Shown here piece after piece: positions 56,840 to 64,000 of a DNA stretch of 64,000 bases. Under the pieces are notes generated by a model, which did no database searches, was not told where the DNA came from, and saw nothing but the letters and a program-made list of their open reading frames with translations. Position numbers and translations under genes: made by a program. How positions within the stretch are numbered: the stretch's first letter is position 1; each line of letters begins with the position of its first letter. This stretch comes from Candidatus Kryptoniota bacterium (lineage in GTDB: Bacteria > Bacteroidota > Ignavibacteria > Kryptoniales > JAKASW01), in NCBI GenBank assembly GCA_024641705.1, contig JAHECO010000010.1:37228-101227 (forward strand). Direction: 5' to 3'.

Positions 56840-57037
56840 GTTTCATTCCTTTCTCAATTGCCGTTTCAGTTTATACTCATCGGGCGTGAACACCGAAGGG
56901 AAGACATGCACCACACGACCGGCCCTTGCGAAATTAGTGATCCAGCCGAGAAATAACAAACTTTTGCGAACATAAGCGCCCGGACCTAGATTGCTTTGGG
57001 CAACGCCCATCGCGGTAACGACTGTCTTGCTACGTAC

Positions 57038-57090
57038 AAACATTGGTAAGGTTTTGGTGGGTGAAGTACCTGGTGGTATGAGGCGGTACC
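57038..57090. repeat. 53-bp GGT(A)-rich iterated element, copy 1
   Basis: aaacattggtaaggttttggtgggtgaagtacctggtggtatgaggcggtacc. Confidence 0.55.
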
Positions 57091-57163
57091 GATGTTCGTG
57101 GGGAAATGAAGGTGCCGGGTCAGGCCGGGGGGCCGACAAGCCGGTTGCCTTCGAAATGCTCTC

Positions 57164-57574
57164 TCAACTTTCGGTTGGATTCACTACGACTTCGTTACCG
57201 TCCTTCTGAAGACGCAAGCCGAGAGCACTTGAGACTTTCTCTTTCAGCACATTCTGATCGACCGGCTTCACAAGAAAATCATTTACGCCCAAGGTAGCGG
57301 CCTTCATAACATTGTTCAGGTCGCCGAACGCGGTGAGGATAATTACCGGCGTGCCCCTATTCGAGCCTTCCGAACGGATACGTCGTAGAACCTCGAACCC
57401 GTCTATCTCAGGCATCATGAGGTCCAGGAGGATTACATCGAACTTCGATTTATCCGAATGCTTGAGCGCCTCAGTTCCGTTAGCGGCAGTCGAAACTTCA
57501 AACCCCATCTTTCTGAGGTGAATTTCGATAAGTCTTCTTATCATCGAAACGTCGTCTGCAAGCAATGCTTTCAT
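57164..57574 (-). CDS. CheY-like response regulator
   Basis: MKALLADDVSMIRRLIEIHLRKMGFEVSTAANG; VILLDLMMPEIDGFEVLRRIR; VIILTAFG; FLVKPVD. Confidence 0.93.
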   Translation of the reverse strand: MKALLADDVSMIRRLIEIHLRKMGFEVSTAANGTEALKHSDKSKFDVILLDLMMPEIDGFEVLRRIRSEGSNRGTPVIILTAFGDLNNVMKAATLGVNDFLVKPVDQNVLKEKVSSALGLRLQKDGNEVVVNPTES

Positions 57575-57899
57575 ATCTTCACATTACGCTTATCTAATCA
57601 TAGAATTCCCGAGGCTGTGCGGCCATGGGTTTATGAAAAAAAGGTCTTGATGTTCAACGTCACGTCGGTGACTATAGAAGCTGTTCCTATTTCATGGGGC
57701 AGATTCATCGATCGCTCAAAAGCTTTCGGTCCTAGCCCAAAGGCTCCGTTGTACTTCGGTTCCCTTTTGTGAATTTCAACAACTCTGGAATTTTGCCAAC
57801 GCCTCAATCACTAGCAAGTTACTCATCCGCTCAGGCATTGGCAAACCGATATGGAATAATACTTTAAGAAATGCCCAAAACGTACCATATTTCAAGGAA

Positions 57900-57994
57900 G
57901 CGGAGGGGGCGGAATTGTCGAAGACCCGGCTTGCCTCGCGAGACGTGGTCGTAGATCCCGTTTACGGGGGTAGACGCACTGGACTCAAAATCCG
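57900..57994 (+). other. tRNA-Leu(CAA)-like broken fragment
   Basis: GCGGAGGGGGCGGAATTG and, 51 nt later, GGTAGACGCACTGGACTCAAAATCCG; no recognisable variable/T arm or acceptor 3' strand follows. Confidence 0.35.
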
Positions 57995-58088
57995 AAAACT
58001 AGCTGTACCATGATACAAAAAGCTCGGATCTAAAACGATTTGGGCATTTTTATTTTTGCATCACGGTAAGAATTACCTGGTTTGAACC

Positions 58089-58141
58089 AAACACTGGTAA
58101 CGTTTTGGTTACTCTGGTATATGGTGGTACAGTGTGGTACC
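58089..58141. repeat. 53-bp GGT(A)-rich iterated element, copy 2
   Basis: aaacactggtaacgttttggttactctggtatatggtggtacagtgtggtacc; same length and phase as copy 1. Confidence 0.55.
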
Positions 58142-58179
58142 CGCTGTCGTTATGATTTGGTGACTCCTGCAAAACAAAA

Positions 58180-58214
58180 AACCCGTCACAGGTTTATTAC
58201 TCCTGAGACGGGTT
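58180..58214 (-). terminator. Rho-independent terminator of the pilus operon
   Basis: Minus strand CCCGTCTCAGG-AGTAATAAA-CCTGTGACGGG-TTTTTTG. Confidence 0.88.
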
Positions 58215-58272
58215 GATGTATAGACCAGAAACCGATTGGGGAGACTTTCAGTCGTGCCCCCTTTGCATCAAT

Positions 58273-58749
58273 TCATCTGACCAATGTCCAACTCGTATCT
58301 TTGTCTTGGTAGCGGTATACCACCTCTTTATCTGCCACTTTCAATATCTTGACGCCCTCAAGCGTGTCGCCCTCCGAAAGGAAATAGGTCTCACCTGACC
58401 GACCGTCCAGAATCGCTGTTCTTTTCCCATCGCCAAGGATCACTCCTGCAAGCGAAACAGGAGGCGGAGTCCAAAGGTGAACAATCAGCGGTACGGGGTT
58501 GCGCGTCTTTTTCACTTTTGGAGCCGGTGTGAAATAAGCAAAGGGATCACGCACTCTCGCGTTGAAATTGAAATGTTCGCTATGAGGACTTTTCTGGTCA
58601 GAGATAGCCTGCGAACCCGACTCGGAAACTTCTCCGGCAGCCTTCTTAATAAACAGTTGATATCCGATTCGACCCCAGATGGCTGCCAGTAGGAAACCGA
58701 GCATCCACACGAGAAGCCTTGTATGTTTTAGCCTAATAATATCCTTCAT
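58273..58749 (-). CDS. PilP/GspC-like pilus/secretion accessory protein
   Basis: Single TM; DPFAYFTPAPK; VSLAGVILGDGKRTAILDGRSGETYFLSEGDTLEGVKILKVADKEVVYRYQDKD. Confidence 0.7.
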   Translation of the reverse strand: MKDIIRLKHTRLLVWMLGFLLAAIWGRIGYQLFIKKAAGEVSESGSQAISDQKSPHSEHFNFNARVRDPFAYFTPAPKVKKTRNPVPLIVHLWTPPPVSLAGVILGDGKRTAILDGRSGETYFLSEGDTLEGVKILKVADKEVVYRYQDKDTSWTLVR

Positions 58750-59266
58750 AGAGGGACGCGGTCGCTTGAATGGTGGTCTTTAGGGTCGCTTCGCCTATTG
58801 GATCTGAGGTTATCTCAACGGTTCTTATGTCAAAAGGGATCGTCTCCTTTTCGAGTCCATCGATCAGTGACCCAACCTGACCAAATCTCGAGACGACGAG
58901 GATGCTGAAATCGAATTCCTTTGACTGACCTATCGTCGCTTCCTTTCCTGGGGAGAATGCCTTCACTGTTACGTTACATCGGTGAGCATTGTCAGTGACA
59001 CACTGAATGACTCCGATTTGGTTCTGCTCGTAACCGCGTCGTGCTGTGAGTAACTTTCGCGAGAGTGAGTCCCTTTCCAGAGTAAGCAACTTCAATCTTT
59101 GCCTTAACGAAGCAGGATCTAGGTCTCTGGCTTCCCGGGCACTTATGTCTCTATATGTCCAAAGAGTCTGATCGTAACGAGCATACACTTCCGTCAGGAG
59201 CAAGTAGGCAAAGACAAAGCTAAACAAGCCGGTTAAAATCAGATAGGGCCTTTTCATTCCCGACAA
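58733..59266 (-). CDS. PilO-like pilus assembly protein
   Basis: Short N-terminal TM, coiled coil, C-terminal LVVSRFGQVGSLIDGLEKETIPFDIRTVEITSD; operon context. Confidence 0.7.
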   Translation of the reverse strand: MSGMKRPYLILTGLFSFVFAYLLLTEVYARYDQTLWTYRDISAREARDLDPASLRQRLKLLTLERDSLSRKLLTARRGYEQNQIGVIQCVTDNAHRCNVTVKAFSPGKEATIGQSKEFDFSILVVSRFGQVGSLIDGLEKETIPFDIRTVEITSDPIGEATLKTTIQATASLYEGYY

Positions 59267-60675
59267 CTCAACCTTACCTCAAATGTCGTAAACGAGTGCA
59301 TCTTATTACTGCCAAAAGAAGCGAGCTCGGTTTGGGTAGGGACCCCTACACGTATGACCTGTACGTTCGAGAACATTGGATCCCTCTGAAGTGATCCCAG
59401 GTAAGATGCAGCTTTTTCGCTTGTCTCCGCGTATCCCGTCAGATCCAAGGATTTCCCTGCTTTTGCTCCATTTGTACACAGAAGTCTCTGCAGCCAGACT
59501 CCTTTCGGCGTTGCCTCGGCAACCTTTTGCGGGACTTTGGCAACGTCAGAGCGGTGCTGAACCTCGTCATTGCCGCTCAATTCGGTTCGGAGGGCTCTTA
59601 CCTGGCGCTCAAGGACATTCACCTGTGAATACACCGGTCCAATCACCGAAAGCTTGGCATCGAGCTTATCAGAGATCCCCTGTAGATATGATTGGACCCC
59701 GAGCTGCAGGCCTAGCAAAAGGAGGACGAGAGTCCCCAGTGCCAGAACGGTTGACTTCAAAAGAGACTTGTCCTTCTCTTCAGTCGATTTCTGTCTCACT
59801 ACCTCCGGACGGAAATCGAACGAGCCTATCTCCGGAAGGTAACCGCGAACGGCAAGTCCAGCTGCAAGCGCATAATCTGAGGCCAGGCCAAGCGGATTTA
59901 GAACTCTGATTGCCTCGCCCTGAATTTCGTTGGCGCTGGGACCGGTGATGACAATCTCATCCAGACTCTCTTTCAACGAGTGCAATTCCCCTTCTAAAGA
60001 CTCGCGGTGCAACTTTTTCAACGGTCCCGGTGCTCCATCCGCACAGGTGCGACAGACCATTTCAGTCTCGTCTGCGTAAATAAATCCACGTTTGCCTTCG
60101 CCGAAATTACCGACATCCACTATGAAAACACATTCGGAATCTCTCACATCAAGGCCTAGGTTGAGCAAATGCAGCCCCGCGCATTGGATTAGTTCAACAA
60201 TATCGTCCCTTTCGGCGGCCCGAACGAACGCGATTTCGCAACGAGCGGAGTCGGCGCCAACTGAATTCACGTTGACGGAGAATGCAAGGTCCTTGAGAGG
60301 TACAGGGACCCGGATGAGTTTCTCGTAATTCTCGCCAACCCAAGCATGGACGTCGTCTACGTCATTTGGGATTTGAGCCGTCGCCGTCCTGGAGTTGGAG
60401 GATCTGACAGTGGATACACAGAAGCGTGTCTTGATCCTTCTGTTTTCAAGCTCGGTTGCCAGTATTCTGCCACGCTCGGTGGTAGACGATTCAGCCGGGA
60501 AATCGACATCGAACCAAGCAATGGCCTTGAACTTAGATTCAAATTTGTTAACGATGCCGCCCAATGACTTCAGTTCGACAACGCGCGCAAGATCACGAGA
60601 CAGGTCGATACCCAGCACGCTCCGAATTCCGGAGAGCTTCAGAGTGTTCAGCCTATCGAATCGAAAGCTGATCAT
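59254..60675 (-). CDS. PilM-PilN-like fused pilus assembly protein
   Basis: VLGIDLSRDLARVVEL (PilM/actin-like) followed by TM and PilN-like coiled coil QVNVLERQVRALRTEL...GVWLQRLLC. Confidence 0.7.
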   Translation of the reverse strand: MISFRFDRLNTLKLSGIRSVLGIDLSRDLARVVELKSLGGIVNKFESKFKAIAWFDVDFPAESSTTERGRILATELENRRIKTRFCVSTVRSSNSRTATAQIPNDVDDVHAWVGENYEKLIRVPVPLKDLAFSVNVNSVGADSARCEIAFVRAAERDDIVELIQCAGLHLLNLGLDVRDSECVFIVDVGNFGEGKRGFIYADETEMVCRTCADGAPGPLKKLHRESLEGELHSLKESLDEIVITGPSANEIQGEAIRVLNPLGLASDYALAAGLAVRGYLPEIGSFDFRPEVVRQKSTEEKDKSLLKSTVLALGTLVLLLLGLQLGVQSYLQGISDKLDAKLSVIGPVYSQVNVLERQVRALRTELSGNDEVQHRSDVAKVPQKVAEATPKGVWLQRLLCTNGAKAGKSLDLTGYAETSEKAASYLGSLQRDPMFSNVQVIRVGVPTQTELASFGSNKMHSFTTFEVRLSCRE

Positions 60676-62723
60676 TGCTCTTTGTCCTTGTCCGGTAACG
60701 AAGCATCCCTGAACTCGTCACCGTAGGAAATGTGAGGCGTTATGTAGATCATGAGTTCCGACTTGTTGTCTGATTTGGAGGTTGATGAGAAGAGTGCACC
60801 AAGAATCGGTATGTCACCGAGAATCGGTGTGGCCGTTTTCGTCACTGACGTCGTGTTCTGAATCATCCCGCCAAGAACGATTGTCTCTCCGTCCTTCATT
60901 TCGAGTGTCGAACTGAGCGACCTGTGCTCAATGGTGGGAGGCACATTGGGCGAGAGCTGTCCCACGGGACTTTCAAAATCAGGCTTGATGTCGACGACAA
61001 TCATGCCATTCTCGCCCACATAAGGAGTTATCTCAAGCTTCACATCCGCCTCAATTTTCTGGAAGCTCTGGCTCTGCTGGAAAACCGTCGTATTATTCTG
61101 GCCATTATAAGGGATCGTCGTAGTGAGCTCGTAATACTGTGTCGTGCCAATGCTGAGTGAAGCGGGGTAGCCATTGAGCGTTGCAAGAAGCGGCCGCGAC
61201 CTGATATCCGCCACCCCTTTTTGTTCAAGTGCCTGCAGGCTTAAGTAGAAGTTGGAGGGGAGTATGCCCAAGTTCGCTATGCCAATGCTGGTGCCAAACA
61301 GGTTAATGGTCCCTATATTCTTCAGTGTGGCGTTGATTGATGCTCCATGCGTCGTGTAATTGATTCCCGGGATGACTGTATAATCCTGGCTTGAAGTATC
61401 CGGCGAGTTCTTGATACCTGCTCCTACACCCAGCTGACTGCTCTTGGTGAGGTTGTAATCCACGACAAGCGCTTCTATGAGAACCTGCGGGACCGGTTTG
61501 TCTATTGCTTTGACAAAGCTATCGAATTGGGAGATAACATCGCTTGTCGCCATGATCACTATGCCATTGTCTTCCCGGACCGGTTTTATGGTAGCATCGG
61601 CGGAAATAGAATTGGGAAGCATCTCAATAACTTTCTCTGGCCTCAGGTAGTTTAGCTTAACCAGCTGAACGGAAGTCATGGTCTTATCCGTTTTATCCCC
61701 AATGAAATACTTCCCGTGCGAAATCCTATATGTCGCCTTGGTATTCAGCAAGAGGAGATCCAGAGCCTGGGTTATGGGCACATTTGTTACCCTTGCTGTA
61801 ATATCACCGGGGACGTGGTCGTAGAAGATGGCATCTGAGTTCGTCTCATGGACAAGATCCGATATTACCCGCTCGACGGGCGCGTTCGTGACATCGATAG
61901 TAACAAGGGAGTCTTTCGCGGTGATCCAATAAGGACCGGAACCAGCGTGATTATTTTTATCCCCTTCACCTTTTACATAGTGTTGCAGCTGGCTCACTAT
62001 ATAGATCCCATCCCTCTTTTCGACAGCAAATCCGTTATTGTTCATGATCTGCGTGAATCCAATCTCGAAGTTGACATCGTTCAGCTCACCCGTCACCGGG
62101 CCAGATGTGCCTGCCATGACCAGAATGTTCCTTCCACTCTTGTCGCGTATTCCCTGGATTACATCCTGCAGGTCGTCGCTCCTGGCGTCTATCCATAAGT
62201 CACCTCCTGCGTATGCAACATATGGAACATGCTTGGGTGGCGGAATTAACTTAGGCGGCGGTGGAGGAGTTATTTCAAAAATCCCGCCTTTGAGCGAGAG
62301 ATCAAGCCCATTTTGTTCACACAGGAACTTAATAGCATCGTAAACGCGCACCTGATTCAGCGATATCGTGACCTTCTTATCTATCGAATTATCCACGAAA
62401 ATGTTCAGGCCATGCTGGTACGCGAGTCCGCGAAATATGTCTCGAATATCCGTGTTCTTGAAACTGAGCGTCGTAGTGTCTTCTGCACCGACCGGTAGCT
62501 GCGCCATGCGAACGCTTGTTGTATCCTTTGAGAAGATCACTGAATCCGGTTTTAGCGTGTCAGCGGACACTGATGAGGATGTTGTCACGGTGTCCTGGGC
62601 AAATGAAGGTGAAACAACAGATAATATGCCTATTAGTCCTGCGACTGTCACAGAGAGTCTCATTTGAGTACCTTTGCTAAACTGCCGTTTCGCGGAGCAC
62701 TTCCTCCAGTGAGGTTTCGCCAC
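60672..62723 (-). CDS. Type IV pilus/type II secretion secretin (PilQ/GspD-like)
   Basis: Signal peptide; STN-like LSFKNTDIRDIFRGLAYQHGLNIFVDNSI; VPQVLIEALVVDYNLTKSSQLGVGAG; GETIVLGGMIQNTTSVTKTATPILGDIPILGALFSSTSK. Confidence 0.93.
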   Translation of the reverse strand: MAKPHWRKCSAKRQFSKGTQMRLSVTVAGLIGILSVVSPSFAQDTVTTSSSVSADTLKPDSVIFSKDTTSVRMAQLPVGAEDTTTLSFKNTDIRDIFRGLAYQHGLNIFVDNSIDKKVTISLNQVRVYDAIKFLCEQNGLDLSLKGGIFEITPPPPPKLIPPPKHVPYVAYAGGDLWIDARSDDLQDVIQGIRDKSGRNILVMAGTSGPVTGELNDVNFEIGFTQIMNNNGFAVEKRDGIYIVSQLQHYVKGEGDKNNHAGSGPYWITAKDSLVTIDVTNAPVERVISDLVHETNSDAIFYDHVPGDITARVTNVPITQALDLLLLNTKATYRISHGKYFIGDKTDKTMTSVQLVKLNYLRPEKVIEMLPNSISADATIKPVREDNGIVIMATSDVISQFDSFVKAIDKPVPQVLIEALVVDYNLTKSSQLGVGAGIKNSPDTSSQDYTVIPGINYTTHGASINATLKNIGTINLFGTSIGIANLGILPSNFYLSLQALEQKGVADIRSRPLLATLNGYPASLSIGTTQYYELTTTIPYNGQNNTTVFQQSQSFQKIEADVKLEITPYVGENGMIVVDIKPDFESPVGQLSPNVPPTIEHRSLSSTLEMKDGETIVLGGMIQNTTSVTKTATPILGDIPILGALFSSTSKSDNKSELMIYITPHISYGDEFRDASLPDKDKEQ

Positions 62724-64000
62724 GCGCTGCCTTTTTAAGTGCGGACTCCCACAGAGTCTTCATGCCGGATTCGCGCGCGTTTCTTCTCAATTCGGATGAA
62801 ACTGGATTGCGGGAGACAAGGTCAGAAAAATCATTATTGACGGTTTGAATTTCGTATACCGCCGTCCTCCCTTTATACCCTGTGTTATTGCAGGAGCGGC
62901 AGCCAACCGGTCCGAAGAATGCGCTATCAGATTCCAGGTGGTCAAGGTCGAAAGCTTCTCTATCCTTAGGGGTCGGCTCATAACTTGTTTTGCATTTGCC
63001 ACATAACCTCCTGAGAAGCCTCTGAGCGAGAATCATCTTGACTGAAGATGCGACGAGAAACGGCTCAACGCCCATATCGATCAGCCTTGTCACGGCGGAA
63101 GGAGCATCGTTGGTGTGCAGAGTCGAAAAGACAAGGTGCCCTGTGAGAGCCGCACGGATGGCGATTTCTGCCGTTTCGGAATCTCTGATTTCACCGACCA
63201 TGATGATGTTGGGATCCTGGCGGAGAATGGATCTCAAGGCTGCTGCAAAGGTTACACCGATTTCAGGCTTGGCCTGCGTTTGATTGATGCCAGTAAGGTT
63301 GTACTCTATGGGATCTTCTATTGTCGTTATGTTCACCTTCGGATCATTGATGTGCTGGAGGGCTGCGTATAGTGTCGTGGATTTTCCGGACCCTGTCGGA
63401 CCCGTTACGAGGACCATGCCATACGGCAGGCGAATCGTTCTCTCGAATGTCTCAAGATCCTCCGGTTCAAAGCCAAGTTTTGTCAGATCAAGCTGGAGCT
63501 GGGACTTGTCGAGGATCCTGAGTACAACTTTCTCCCCGAAGTCGGTGGGAAGCGTCGAAACCCGTATGTCTATAGTCCGACCATTGCCCCCAGTGGAATC
63601 CCCACCCTGTCGGACCCTGATTCTGCCGTCCTGCGGCCTGCGCTTTTCTGCTATGTCGAGTTCGGACATTATCTTGAGCCTTGATATGATCGGCTTTGAT
63701 TTTTCCAGGGCAAGTTGCTCCACTTCATGCAGTACGCCGTCAAGCCTGTATCTGACCCTGAGAAACGATTCATACGGCTCTATATGTATGTCGCTCGCTC
63801 CAAGTCTGATTGCTTCAGTCAATACCCGGTCGACCGTGGCCACAACCGATGTTTCAGCAGTGAGGTCTTTCCTTCTGTTGTTTCCTGTAACCGTAACCGC
63901 ATCAGAGTCTAGAGCTTTTGCCTTTAGTCCTGATGGTTCATCCTTCACAAGATTCGACTTGGCAAGATCGATCTCACTCACGTCATAATACCGTTGAAGC
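62677..64000 (-). CDS. PilB/GspE-type secretion ATPase (N-terminus cut by window edge)
   Basis: GLVLVTGPTGSGKSTTLYAAL-type Walker A; QDPNIIMVGEIRDSETAEIAIRAALTGHLVFSTLHTNDA; CGKCKTSYEP and CRSCNNTGYKGR zinc motifs; frame stays open beyond the nominal GTG at 63981 (LQRYYDVSEIDL). Confidence 0.95.
   Translation of the reverse strand, partial: LQRYYDVSEIDLAKSNLVKDEPSGLKAKALDSDAVTVTGNNRRKDLTAETSVVATVDRVLTEAIRLGASDIHIEPYESFLRVRYRLDGVLHEVEQLALEKSKPIISRLKIMSELDIAEKRRPQDGRIRVRQGGDSTGGNGRTIDIRVSTLPTDFGEKVVLRILDKSQLQLDLTKLGFEPEDLETFERTIRLPYGMVLVTGPTGSGKSTTLYAALQHINDPKVNITTIEDPIEYNLTGINQTQAKPEIGVTFAAALRSILRQDPNIIMVGEIRDSETAEIAIRAALTGHLVFSTLHTNDAPSAVTRLIDMGVEPFLVASSVKMILAQRLLRRLCGKCKTSYEPTPKDREAFDLDHLESDSAFFGPVGCRSCNNTGYKGRTAVYEIQTVNNDFSDLVSRNPVSSELRRNARESGMKTLWESALKKAARGETSLEEVLRETAV

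Noticed and set aside
55892-56956. 354-aa plus-strand ORF opposite GH38
   Set aside because: Shadow ORF; no motifs, while GH38 motifs lie on the minus strand.
56843-57139. 98-aa minus-strand ORF upstream of GH38
   Set aside because: Overlaps the iterated GGTA element and has no recognisable domain; probably non-coding upstream region.
1-64000. CRISPR array, rRNA operon, phage structural genes, integrase
   Set aside because: No regularly spaced repeats, rRNA signatures, phage proteins or tyrosine/serine recombinase motifs seen in the sequence or ORF list.

Overview
The window carries a near-complete dissimilatory sulfate respiration island, about 44 kb (7.2-51.2 kb), inside what looks like an otherwise ordinary bacterial chromosome. 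Left flank: hisS 3' end, a zinc-finger/PP2C phosphatase, a DUF3108-like protein, a squalene/phytoene synthase and a GH3 glycosidase. Island, plus strand: siroheme synthesis (Met8/CysG-N-like dehydrogenase, CobA-HemD fusion), two tandem TauE/SafE exporters, a small membrane protein, a heme-motif sensor kinase with degraded catalytic boxes, a receiver protein and a PEP-synthase-like protein. Island, minus strand, in transcription order: dsrA-dsrB-dsrD-dsrN-dsrL-like-dsrC-RsbRD-like-dsrM-dsrK-(four-helix-bundle protein)-dsrJ-dsrO-dsrP-CoADR/rhodanese-cytidylate-kinase-like-qmoA-qmoB-sat-aprB-aprA-(zinc-ribbon ORF)-(YkgJ-like)-qmoC-porin. Upstream of dsrA lie a catalytically degenerate transposase-like gene and a second Hmc/Tmc/Dsr-type complex (DsrK-like, DsrM-like, FeS protein, and an NrfD-like subunit fused to a hexaheme cytochrome). 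Right flank: a C1 peptidase, a GH38 alpha-mannosidase split at a G7 tract, a receiver protein and a type IV pilus/T2SS operon (PilP/O/MN-like, secretin, PilB/GspE ATPase cut by the window edge). The best candidates for undescribed biology are the NrfD-hexaheme fusion complex, the degenerate heme-sensor kinase module beside the TauE exporters, co-occurring dsrD and dsrL-like genes with a rearranged qmo/apr/sat order, and several palindromic repeats in the intergenic gaps of the island. All calls come from reading the sequence and the supplied ORF translations; no database searches were run.
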